Below, piece by piece: positions 26,901 to 38,519 of a stretch of 64,000 nt of DNA. The notes beneath the pieces are model-generated. The model made no database searches. It saw nothing but the letters and a program-made list of their open reading frames with translations, and had not been told where the DNA came from. The number at the start of each line of letters is the position of its first letter. Position 1 is the stretch's first letter. The translations under genes were made by a program, and so were the position numbers. The DNA comes from Cyprinodon diabolis (lineage: Eukaryota > Chordata > Actinopteri > Cyprinodontiformes > Cyprinodontidae), in NCBI GenBank assembly GCA_030533445.1, contig CM060071.1:992001-1056000 (forward strand), written 5' to 3'.

Positions 26901-27665
26901 GAGCCCTTTATAAACCAAAGCCGGTTATAAGCCAGAGCCCTTTATTAACCAGAACCCTTTATAAACCAGAGCCCGTTATAAACCAAAGCCGGTTATAAAC
27001 CAGAGCCTGTTATAAACCAGAGCCCATTATAAACCAAAGCCTGTTAAAACCAGAGCCCATTACAAACCAGAGCCCTTTATAAACCAGAACCCTTTATAAA
27101 CCAGAGCCCTTTATAAACCAGAGCCCTTATCAAACCAAAGCCGGTTATAAACCAGAGCCCTTTATAAACCAAAGCCGGTTATAAACAAGATCCCTTTGTA
27201 AACCAGAGCCCGTTATAAACCAAAGCCAGTTATAAACCAGAGCCAATTATAAACCAGAGCCCTTTATTAACCAAAGCCCTTTTTAAACCAGAGCCGGTTA
27301 TAAACCAGAGCCCGTTATAGACCAGAGCACTTTAAAAACCAGAGACCTATATAAACCAGAACCCTTTATAAACCAGAGCCAGTTATAAACCAGAGCCGTT
27401 TAAAAACCAGAGCACTTTATAAAAAAGAGCCCTTTATAAATAAAAGCCCTTTATAAACCAATGCCTTTTATAAACCAGCGCCCTTTATAAACAAGCGCCC
27501 TTTAGAAACCAAAGCCCTTTATATACCACAGCCTGTAATAAACCAGAGCCTTTTGTAAACCAGAGCCCTTTATAAACCAAAGCCGGTTATAAACCAGAGC
27601 CTGTTATAAACCAGAGGCCTTTTTAAACCAAAGCCCGTTATAAGCCAGAGGCCGTTAAAAACCAG
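23000..27665. repeat. Long duplication D3, left copy (array A)
   Basis: It matches 33354-38019 at a constant offset of 10,354, checked at 23271/33625, 24021/34375, 26051/36405, 26119/36473, 26561/36915, 27041/37395, 27461/37815 and 27661/38015. Private variants are shared, including CCATACTCTTTATAAACT, a CTGTTAAAACCAGAG monomer, ATGCCTTTTATAAACC and ATATACCACAGCC. Only isolated differences were seen (27196 TTTGTAAACC against TTTATAAACC; 27308 TTATAGACC against TTATAAACC). The match is cut at the right by the N gap, not by divergence. Confidence 0.92.
23950..25848. repeat. ~1.0-kb tandem higher-order repeat pair (array A)
   Basis: Two adjacent copies of about 1 kb. Anchors 24071/25070 (GAGCTGG), 24327/25326 (ACAGGTCATAAACC) and 24461/25460 (AAGAAGTTTATAAACC) are 999 bp apart; near the start the offset is 1,001 because the first copy has an extra T in a T run and the second has a shortened TTATAGTCAG monomer. 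Near the end the second copy lacks three monomers (24901 aligns with 25849). Related blocks lie near 28.6 and 30.2 kb, and the whole pair is copied at 34.3-36.2 kb. Confidence 0.85.
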
Positions 27666-28545
27666 AGTTCTTTATAAACCACAACCCTTTATAAACCAGA
27701 GCCCATCATAAACCATAGCCCTTTATAAACCTGAGCCCTTTATAAACCAGAGCCCTTAATAAACCAGAGCCCTTTATAAACCAGAACCCTGTATAAACCA
27801 AAGCCCTTTTTAAACCAGACATGGTTATAAACCGGGGCCCTTTATAAACCAGAACCCTTTATAAACCAGAGCCCTTTATAAACCAAAGCCGGTTATAAAC
27901 CATAGCCCGTTATAAACCAGAGCCCCTTATAAACCAAAGCCGGTTATAAACCAGAGCCTGTTATAAACCAGAGGCCTTTTTAAACCAAAGCCCGCTATAA
28001 ACAATAGCCCTTTATAAATCAGAGCCCCTTATAAACCAAAGCCGGTTATAAACCAGAGCCTGTTAAAAACCAGAGCCCTTTATATACCAGAACCCTTTTT
28101 AAACCAGAGCCCGTTATGAACCAGAGCCCTTTATAAACCAAAGCCTGTTATAAACTAGAGCCCGTTATTAATCAAAGCCGGTTATAAACCAGAGTCTGTT
28201 ATACACCAGAGCCCTTTATAAACCAAAGCCGGTTATAAACCAGAGCCCTTTATTAACCAGAACCCTTTATAAACCAGAGCCCGTTATAAACCAAAGCCGG
28301 TTATAAACCAGAGCCTGTTATAAACCAGAGCCCATTATAAACCAAAGCTTGTTATAAACCAGAGCCCATTACAAACCAGAGCCCTTTATAAACCAGAACC
28401 CTTTATAAACCAGAGCCCTTTATAAACCAGAGCCCTTATCAATCCAAAGCCGGTTATAAACCAGAGCCCTTTATAAACCAAAGCCGGTTATAAACCAGAT
28501 CCCTTTATAAACCAGAGCCCGTTATAAACCAAAGCCAGTTATAAA
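27585..28545. repeat. Duplication D4, left copy (array A)
   Basis: Offset 4,804 to 32389-33349 is held at 27661/32465, 27818/32622 and 28001/32805. Shared rare variants are AGAGTTCTTTATAAACC and ACAATAGCCC. The copies separate near 28545, where a CCAATTATAAACCAGAG monomer is missing here. Confidence 0.8.
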
Positions 28546-31500
28546 CCAGAGCCCTTTATTAACCAAAGCCCTTTTTAAACCAGAGCCGGTTATAAATCAG
28601 AGCTGGTTATAAACCAGAGCACTTTAAAAACCAGAGACCTTTATGAACCAGAACCCTTTATAAACCAGAGCCAGTTATAAACCAGAGCCGTTTAAAAACC
28701 AGAGCACTTTATATACCAGAACCCTTTATAAACCAGAGCCCGTTATAAACCAGAGCCCTTTATAAATCAAAGCCGGTTATAAACCAGAGTCTGTTATAAA
28801 CCAGAGCCCTTTATAAACCAAACAGGTCATAAACCAGAGCCCGTTATAAACCAAAGCCGGTTATAAAACAGAGCTCTTATAAACCACAGCCCTTTTTTAA
28901 ACCAAAGCCGTTTATAAACCAGAGCCCTTTATAAACCAGAGCCCTTTATAAACCAAAGAAGTTTATAAACCAGAGCCGTTATAAACCACAGCCCTTTATA
29001 AACCAAAGCCGGTTAAAAACCAGAGCCTGTTATAAATCAGAGCCCCTTATAAACCAAAGCCGGTTATAAACCTGAGCCTGTTATAAACCAGAGGCCTTTT
29101 TAAACCAAATCCCGTTATAAGCCAGAGGCCGTAAAAAACCAGAGCCCTTTATATACCAGAACACTTTATAAACCAAAGCCCGTTATGAACCAGAGCCCTT
29201 TATAAACCAAAGCCGGTTATAAACCAGAGCCCGTTATAAATCAAAGCCGGTTATAAACCAGAGTCTGTTATAAACCAGAGCCCTTTATAAACCAAAGCCG
29301 TTTATAAACCAGAGCCCGTTATAAATCAAAGCCGGTTAAAAACCAGAGTCTGTTATAAACCAGAGCCCTTTATAAACCAAAGCCGGTTATAAAACAGACC
29401 TCTTATAAACCACAGCCCTTTATAAACCAAAGCCGGTTATAAACCAGAGCCTGTTATAAACCAGAGCCGGTTACAAACAAGAGCCCGTTATAAACCATAC
29501 CCTTTATAAACTAGAGCCCTTTATAAACCAGAGCCCTTTATAAATCAACGCCGGTTATAAACCAGATCCCGCAATAAACCAGAGCCCGTTATAAACCAAA
29601 GCATGTTATAAACCAGAATCTGTTATAAACCAAAGCATGTTATAAACCAGAGCCCGTTATAAACCAAAGCCTGTTATAAACCAGAGCCCGTTATAAACCA
29701 AAGCCTGTTATAAACCAGAGCCCGTTATAAACCAAAGCCTCTTATAAACCAGAGCCCTTTATAAACCAAAGCCGGTCATAAACCAGAGCCTGTTATAAAC
29801 CAGAGGCCTTTTTAAACCAAAGCCCGTTATAAGCCAGAGGCCGTTAAAAACCAGAGCCCTTTATAAACCACAACCCTTTATAAACCAGAGCCCATTAAAA
29901 ACCATAGCCCTTTATAAACCTGAGCCCTTTATAAACCAGAGCCCTTAATAAACCAGAGCCCTTTATAAACCAGAACCCTGTATAAACCAAAGCCCTTTTT
30001 AAACCAGACATGGTTATAAACCGGGGCCCTTTATAAACCAGAACCCTTTATAAACCAGAGCCCTTTATAAACCAAAGCCGGTTATAAACCATAGCCCGTT
30101 ATAAACCAGAGCACTTTATAAACCAAAGCCGGTTATAAACCAGAGCCCGTTATTAATCAAAGCCGGTTATAAACCAGAGCTCTTATAAACCACAGCCCTT
30201 TTTTAAACCAAAGCCGTTTATAAACCAGAGCCCTTTATAAACCAGAGCCCTTTATAAACCAAAGAAGTTTATAAACCAGAGCCGTTATAAACCACAGCCC
30301 TTTATAAACCAAAGCCGGTTAAAAACCAGAGCCTGTTATAAACCAGAGCCCCTTATAAACCAAAGCCGGTTATAAACCTGAGCCTGTTATAAACCAGAGG
30401 CCTTTTTAAACCAAATCCCGTTATAAGCCAGAGGCCGTAAAAAACCAGAGCCCTTTATATACCAGAACACTTTATAAACCAAAGCCCGTTATGAACCAGA
30501 GCCCTTTATAAACCAAAGCCGGTTATAAACCAGAGCCCGTTATAAATCAAAGCCGGTTATAAACCAGAGTCTGTTATAAACCAGAGCCCTTTATAAACCA
30601 AAGCCGTTTATAAACCAGAGCCCGTTATAAATCAAAGCCGGTTAAAAACCAGAGTCTGTTACAAACCAGAGCCCTTTATAAACCAAAGCCGGTTATAAAA
30701 CAGACCTCTTATAAACCACAGCCCTTTATAAACCAAAGCCGGTTATAAACCAGAGCCTGTTATAAACCAGAGCCGGTTACAAACAAGAGCCCGTTATAAA
30801 CCATACCCTTTATAAACTAGAGCCCTTTATAAACCAGAGCCCTTTATAAATCAACGCCGGTTATAAACCAGATCCCGCAATAAACCAGAGCCCGTTATAA
30901 ACCAAAGCATGTTATAAACCAGAATCTGTTATAAACCAAAGCATGTTATAAACCAGAGCCCGTTATAAACCAAAGCCTGTTATAAACCAGAGCCCGTTAT
31001 AAACCAAAGCCTGTTATAAACCAGAGCCCGTTATAAACCAAAGCCTCTTATAAACCAGAGCCCTTTATAAACCAAAGCCGGTCATAAACCAGAGCCTGTT
31101 ATAAACCAGAGGCCTTTTTAAACCAAAGCCCGTTATAAGCCAGAGGCCGTTAAAAACCAGAGCCCTTTATAAACCACAACCCTTTATAAACCAGAGCCCA
31201 TTAAAAACCATAGCCCTTTATAAACCTGAGCCCTTTATAAACCAGAGCCCTTAATCAACCAGAGCCCTTTATAAACCAGAACCCTGTATAAACCAAAGCC
31301 CTTTTTAAACCAGACATGGTTATAAACCGGGGCCCTTTATAAACCAGAACCCTTTATAAACCAGAGCCCTTTATAAACCAAAGCCGGTTATAAACCATAG
31401 CCCGTTATAAACCAGAGCCCCTTATAAACCAAAGCCGGTTATAAACCAGAGCCTGTTATAAAACAGAGGCCTTTTTAAACCAAAGCCCGTTATAAGCCAG

Positions 31501-32388
31501 AGGCCGTTAAAAACCAGAGCCCTTTATATACCAGAACCCTTTTTAAACCAGAGTCCGTTATGAACCAGAGCCCTTTATAAACCAAAGCCGGTTATAAACC
31601 AGAGCCCGTTATTAATCAAAGCCGGTGATAAACCAGAGTCTGTTATACACCAGAGCCCTTTATAAACCAAAGCCGGTTATAAGCCAGAGCCCTTTATTAA
31701 CCAGAACCCTTTATAAACCAGAGCCCGTTATAAACCAAAGCCAGTTATAAACCAGAGCCTGTTATAAACCAGAGCCCATTATAAACCAAAGCCTGTTATA
31801 AACCAGAGCCCATTACAAACCAGAGCCCTTTATAAACCAAAACCCTTTATAAACCAGAGCCCTTTATAAACCAGAGCCCTTATCAAACCAAAGCCGGTTA
31901 TAAACCAGAGCCCTTTATAAACCAAAGCCGGTTATAAACAAGATCCCTTTATAAACCAGAGCCCGTTATAAACCAAAGCCAGTTATAAACCAGAGCCAAC
32001 TATAAACCAGAGCCCTTTATTAAGCAAAGCCCTTTTTAAACCAGAGCCGGTTATAAACCAGAGCCCGTTATAAACCAGAGCACTTTAAAAACCAGAGACC
32101 TATATAAACCAGAACCCTTTATAAACCAGAGCCAGTTATAAACCAGAGCCGTTTAAAAACCAGAGCACTTTATAAAAAAGAGCCCTTTATAAATAAAAGC
32201 CCTTTATAAACCAATGCCCTTTATAAACCAGCGCCCTTTATAAACAAGCGCCCTTTAGAAACCAAAGCCCTTTATATACCAGAGCCTGTAATAAACCAGA
32301 GCCTTTTGTAAACCAGAGCCCTTTATAAATCAAAGCCGGTTATAAACTAGAGCCCGTTATAAACCAGAGCCCTTTATAAACCAAAGCC

Positions 32389-33349
32389 GGTTGTAAACCA
32401 GAGCCTGTTATAAACCAGAGGCCTTTTTAAACCAAAGCCCGTTATAAGCCAGAGGCCGTTAAAAACCAGAGTTCTTTATAAACCACAACCCTTTATAAAC
32501 CAGAGCCCATTATAAACCATAGCCCTTTATAAACCTGAGCCCTTTATAAACCAGAGCCCTTAATAAACCAGAGCCCTTTATAAACCAGAACCCTGTATAA
32601 ACCAAAGCCCTTTTTAAACCAGACATGGTTATAAACCGGGGCCCTTTATAAACCAGAACCCTTTATAAACCAGAGCCCTTTATAAACCAAAGCCGGTTAT
32701 AAACCATAGCCCGTTATAAACCAGAGCCCCTTATAAACCAAAGCCGGTTATAAACCAGAGCCTGTTATAAACCAGAGGCCTTTTTAAACCAAAGCCCGTT
32801 ATAAACAATAGCCCTTTATAAATCAGAGCCCCTTATAAACCAAAGCCGGTTATAAACCAGAGCCTGTTAAAAACCAGAGCCCTTTATATACCAGAACCCT
32901 TTTTAAACCAGAGCCCGTTATGAACCAGAGCCCTTTATAAACCAAAGCCGGTTATAAACCAGAGCCCGTTATTAATCAAAGCCGGTTATAAACCAGAGTC
33001 TGTTATACACCAGAGCCCTTTATAAACCAAAGCCGGTTATAAACCAGAGCCCTTTATTAACCAGAACCCTTTATAAACCAGAGCCCGTTATAAACCAAAG
33101 CCGGTTATAAACCAGAGCCTGTTATAAACCAGAGCCCATTATAAACCAAAGCTTGTTATAAACCAGAGCCCATTACAAACCAGAGCCCTTTATAAACCAG
33201 AACCCTTTATAAACCAGAGCCCTTTATAAACCAGAGCCCTTATCAATCCAAAGCCGGTTATAAACCAGAGCCCTTTATAAACCAAAGCCGGTTATAAACC
33301 AGATCCCTTTATAAACCAGAGCCCGTTATAAACCAAAGCCAGTTATAAA
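32389..33349. repeat. Duplication D4, right copy (array A)
   Basis: The partner of 27585-28545. The same HOR type is repeated immediately to the right, with GACATG at 32622 and 33625 (1,003 bp, exactly 59 monomers apart). Its relatives are the two GACATG-bearing halves of the 1,785-bp HOR. Confidence 0.78.
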
Positions 33350-33353
33350 CCAG

Positions 33354-36300
33354 AGCCAATTATAAACCAGAGCCCTTTATTAACCAAAGCCCTTTTTAAA
33401 CCAGAGCCTGTTATAAACCAGAGGCCTTTTTAAACCAAAGCCCGTTATAAGCCAGAGGCCGTTAAAAACCAGAGTTCTTTATAAACCACAACCCTTTATA
33501 AACCAGAGCCCATTATAAACCATAGCCCTTTATAAACCTGAGCCCTTTATAAACCAGAGCCCTTAATAAACCAGAGCCCTTTATAAACCAGAACCCTGTA
33601 TAAACCAAAGCCCTTTTTAAACCAGACATGGTTATAAACCGGGGCCCTTTATAAACCAGAACCCTTTATAAACCAGAGCCCTTTATAAACCAAAGCCGGT
33701 TATAAACCATAGCCCGTTATAAACCAGAGCCCCTTATAAACCAAAGCCGGTTATAAACCAGAGCCTGTTATAAACCAGAGGCCTTTTTAAACCAAAGCCC
33801 GTTATAAACAATAGCCCTTTATAAATCAGAGCCCCTTATAAACCAAAGCCGGTTATAAACCAGAGCCTGTTAAAAACCAGAGCCCTTTATATACCAGAAC
33901 CCTTTTTAAACCAGAGCCCGTTATGAACCAGAGCCCTTTATAAACCAAAGCCGGTTATAAACCAGAGCCCGTTATTAATCAAAGCCGGTTATAAACCAGA
34001 GTCTGTTATACACCAGAGCCCTTTATAAACCAAAGCCGGTTATAAACCAGAGCCCTTTATTAACCAGAACCCTTTATAAACCAGAGCCCGTTATAAACCA
34101 AAGCCGGTTATAAACCAGAGCCTGTTATAAACCAGAGCCCATTATAAACAAAAGCTTGTTATAAACCAGAGCCCATTACAAACCAGAGCCCTTTATAAAC
34201 CAGAACCCTTTATAAACCAGAGCCCTTTATAAACCAGAGCCCTTATCAATCCAAAGCCCGTTATAAACCAGAGCCCTTTATAAACCAAAGCCGGTTATAA
34301 ACCAGATCCCTTTATAAACCAGAGCCCGTTATAAACCAAAGCCAGTTATAAACCAGAGCCAATTATAAACCAGAGCCCTTCATTAACCAAAGCCCTTTTT
34401 TAAACCAGAGCCGGTTATAAATCAGAGCTGGTTATAAACCAGAGCACTTTAAAAACCAGAGACCTTTATGAACCAGAACCCTTTATAAACCAGAGCCAGT
34501 TATAAACCAGAGCCGTTTAAAAACCAGAGCACTTTATATACCAGAACCCTTTATAAACCAGAGCCCGTTATAAACCAGAGCCCTTTATAAACCAAAGCCG
34601 GTTATAAACCAGAGCCCGTTATACATCAAAGCCGGTTATAAACCAGAGTCTGTTATAAACCAGAGCCCTTTATAAACCAAACAGGTCATAAACCAGAGCC
34701 CGTTATAAACCAAAGCCGGTTATAAAACAGAGCTCTTATAAACCACAGCCCTTTTTTAAACCAAAGCCGTTTATAAACCAGAGCCCTTTATAAACCAGAG
34801 CCCTTTATAAACCAAAGAAGTTTATAAACCAGAGCCGTTATAAACCACAGCCCTTTATAAACCAAAGCCGGTTAAAAACCAGAGCCTGTTATAAACCAGA
34901 GCCCCTTATAAACCAAAGCCGGTTATAAACCTGAGCCTGTTATAAACCAGAGGCCTTTTTAAACCAAATCCCGTTATAAGCCAGAGGCCGTAAAAAACCA
35001 GAGCCCTTTATATACCAGAACACTTTATAAACCAAAGCCCGTTATGAACCAGAGCCCTTTATAAACCAAAGCCGGTTATAAACCAGAGCCCGTTATAAAT
35101 CAAAGCCGGTTATAAACCAGAGTCTGTTATAAACCAGAGCCCTTTATAAACCAACGCCGTTTATAAACCAGAGCCCGTTATAAATCAAAGCCGGTTAAAA
35201 ACCAGAGTCTGTTATAAACCAGAGCCCTTTATAAACCAAAGCCGGTTATAAAACAGACCTCTTATAAACCACAGCCCTTTATAAACCAAAGCCGGTTATA
35301 AACCAGATCCCTTTATAAACCAGAGCCCGTTATAAACCAAAGCCAGTTATAAACCAGAGCCAATTATAAACCAGAGCCCTTTATTAACCAAAGCCCTTTT
35401 TAAACCAGAGCCGGTTATAGTCAGAGCTGGTTATAAACCAGAGCACTTTAAAAACCAGAGACCTTTATGAACCAGAACCCTTTATAAACCAGAGCCAGTT
35501 ATAAACCAGAGCCGTTTAAAAACCAGAGCACTTTATATACCAGAACCCTTTATAAACCAGAGCCCGTTATAAACCAGAGCCCTTTATAAACCAAAGCCGG
35601 TTATAAACCAGAGCCCGTTATAAATCAAAGCCGGTTATAAACCAGAGTCTGTTATAAACCAGAGCCCTTTATAAACCAAACAGGTCATAAACCAGAGCCC
35701 GTTATAAACCAAAGCCGGTTATAAAACAGAGCTCTTATAAACCACAGCCCTTTTTTAAACCAAAGCCATTTATAAACCAGAGCCCTTTATAAACCAGAGC
35801 CCTTTATAAACCAAAGAAGTTTATAAACCAGAGCCGTTATAAACCACAGCCCTTTATAAACCAAAGCCGGTTAAAAACCAGAGCCTGTTATAAACCAGAG
35901 CCCCTTATAAACCAAAGCCGGTTATAAACCTGAGCCTGTTATAAACCAGAGGCCTTTTTAAACCAAATCCCGTTATAAGCCAGAGGCCGTAAAAAACCAG
36001 AGCCCTTTATATACCAGAACACTTTATAAACCAAAGCCCGTTATGAACCAGAGCCCTTTATAAACCAAAGCCGGTTATAAACCAGAGCCCGTTATAAATC
36101 AAAGCCGGTTATAAACCAGAGTCTGTTATAAACCAGAGCCCTTTATAAACCAAAGCCGTTTATAAACCAGAGCCCGTTATAAATCAAAGCCGGTTATAAA
36201 ACAGACCTCTTATAAACCACAGCCCTTTATAAACCAAAGCCGGTTATAAACCAGAGCCTGTTATAAACCAGAGCCCTTTATAAACCAAAGCCGGTTATAA

Positions 36301-38019
36301 AACAGACCTCTTATAAACCACAGCCCTTTATAAACCAAAGCCGGTTATAAACCAGAGCCTGTTATAAACCAGAGCCGGTTACAAACAAGAGCCCGTTATA
36401 AACCATACTCTTTATAAACTAGAGCCCTTTATAAACCAGAGCCCTTTATAAATCAACGCCGGTTATAAACCAGATCCCGCAATAAACCAGAGCCCGTTAT
36501 AAACCAAAGCATGTTATAAACCAGAATCTGTTATAAACCAAAGCATGTTATAAACCAGAGCCCGTTATAAACCAAAGCCTGTTATAAACCAGAGCCCGTT
36601 ATAAACCAAAGCCTGTTATAAACCAGAGCCCGTTATAAACCAAAGCCTCTTATAAACCAGAGCCCTTTATAAACCAAAGCCGGTCATAAACCAGAGCCTG
36701 TTATAAACCAGAGACCTTTTTAAACCAAAGCCCGTTATAAGCCAGAGGCCGTTAAAAACCAGAGCCCTTTATAAACCACAACCCTTTATAAACCAGAGCC
36801 CATTAAAAACCATAGCCCTTTATAAACCTGAGCCCTTTATAAACCAGAGCCCTTAATCAACCAGAGCCCTTTATAAACCAGAACCCTGTATAAACCAAAG
36901 CCCTTTTTAAACCAGACATGGTTATAAACCGGGGCCCTTTATAAACCAGAACCCTTTATAAACCAGAGCCCTTTATAAACCAAAGCCGGTTATAAACCAT
37001 AGCCCGTTATAAACCAGAGCAGCTTATAAACCAAAGCCGGTTATAAACCAGAGCCTGTTATAAACCAGAGGCCTTTTTAAACCAAAGCCCGTTATAAGCC
37101 AGAGGCCGTTAAAAACCAGAGCCCTTTATATACCAGAACCCTTTTTAAAACAGAGTCCGTTATGAACCAGAGCCCTTTATAAACCAAAGCCGGTTATAAA
37201 CCAGAGCCCGTTATTAATCAAAGCCGGTTATAAACCAGAGTCTGTTATACACCAGAGCCCTTTATAAACCAAAGCCGGTTATAAGCCAGAGCCCTTTATT
37301 AACCAGAACCCTTTATAAACCAGAGCCCGTTATAAACCAAAGCCGGTTATAAACCAGAGCCTGTTATAAACCAGAGCCCATTATAAACCAAAGCCTGTTA
37401 AAACCAGAGCCCATTACAAACCAGAGCCCTTTATAAACCAGAACCCTTTATAAACCAGAGCCCTTTATAAACCAGAGCCCTTATCAAACCAAAGCCGGTT
37501 ATAAACCAGAGCCCTTTATAAACCAAAGCCGGTTATAAACAAGATCCCTTTATAAACCAGAGCCCGTTATAAACCAAAGCCAGTTATAAACCAGAGCCAA
37601 TTATAAACCAGAGCCCTTTATTAACCAAAGCCCTTTTTAAACCAGAGCCGGTTATAAACCAGAGCCCGTTATAAACCAGAGCACTTTAAAAACCAGAGAC
37701 CTATATAAACCAGAACCCTTTATAAACCAGAGCCAGTTATAAACCAGAGCCGTTTAAAAACCAGAGCACTTTATAAAAAAGAGCCCTTTATAAATAAAAG
37801 CCCTTTATAAACCAATGCCTTTTATAAACCAGCGCCCTTTATAAACAAGCGCCCTTTAGAAACCAAAGCCCTTTATATACCACAGCCTGTAATAAACCAG
37901 AGCCTTTTGTAAACCAGAGCCCTTTATAAACCAAAGCCGGTTATAAACCAGAGCCTGTTATAAACCAGAGGCCTTTTTAAACCAAAGCCCGTTATAAGCC
38001 AGAGGCCGTTAAAAACCAG
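33354..38019. repeat. Long duplication D3, right copy, ends at gap (array A)
   Basis: The partner of 23000-27665. It stops mid-monomer at GTTAAAAACCAG where Ns begin; the left copy continues past the equivalent point (27665) with AGTTCTTTATAAACC and more array. Left of about 33.3 kb the copies still align, but with more substitutions and a three-monomer indel (22319 aligns with 32622, offset 10,303). Confidence 0.92.
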
Positions 38020-38519
38020 NNNNNNNNNNNNNNNNNNNNNNNNNNNNNNNNNNNNNNNNNNNNNNNNNNNNNNNNNNNNNNNNNNNNNNNNNNNNNNNNN
38101 NNNNNNNNNNNNNNNNNNNNNNNNNNNNNNNNNNNNNNNNNNNNNNNNNNNNNNNNNNNNNNNNNNNNNNNNNNNNNNNNNNNNNNNNNNNNNNNNNNNN
38201 NNNNNNNNNNNNNNNNNNNNNNNNNNNNNNNNNNNNNNNNNNNNNNNNNNNNNNNNNNNNNNNNNNNNNNNNNNNNNNNNNNNNNNNNNNNNNNNNNNNN
38301 NNNNNNNNNNNNNNNNNNNNNNNNNNNNNNNNNNNNNNNNNNNNNNNNNNNNNNNNNNNNNNNNNNNNNNNNNNNNNNNNNNNNNNNNNNNNNNNNNNNN
38401 NNNNNNNNNNNNNNNNNNNNNNNNNNNNNNNNNNNNNNNNNNNNNNNNNNNNNNNNNNNNNNNNNNNNNNNNNNNNNNNNNNNNNNNNNNNNNNNNNNNN
38501 NNNNNNNNNNNNNNNNNNN
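38020..38519. other. Assembly gap, 500 Ns
   Basis: Exactly 500 Ns lie between the last base of array A and the first base of array B. A round 500 is a placeholder length used by some scaffolders, including Hi-C pipelines, so the true distance and even the adjacency of the flanks are unknown. Neither flank shows an array end: both stop mid-unit inside long duplicated blocks. Any open frame running through the Ns is meaningless. Confidence 0.99.

Larger units (their letters stand above)
1..38019. repeat. Satellite array A: 17-bp tandem monomer
   Basis: The whole interval is head-to-tail copies of a 17-bp monomer. The two commonest forms are AGAGCCCGTTATAAACC (third block also CCCTT or CCTGT) and AAAGCCGGTTATAAACC, frequently alternating so that 34 bp is a common step. 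About 2,200 copies fit in the interval. A few monomers are 16 bp (AGAGCTGTTATAAACC, AGAGCTCTTATAAACC) or 18 bp (an extra T in a T run). All copies have the same orientation. GC content of the consensus is about 47 percent. TTATAA carries stops on both strands and 17 is not a multiple of 3, so no frame stays open. The array runs off the left edge and into the gap on the right. No insertion of non-satellite DNA was seen. The satellite family was not recognised. Confidence 0.98.

Noticed and set aside
1..38019. CRISPR-like repeat-spacer structure in array A
   Set aside because: There are no unique spacers: repeat and apparent spacer are both monomers of one 17-bp satellite, without cas genes or a prokaryotic context.
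1..38019. CENP-B box in array A
   Set aside because: The minus strand has TTTATAACGGGC, but the spacing and the TTCG half of the box (TTCG, four bases, A, two bases, CGGG) are not met. I did not find a match in array B either.
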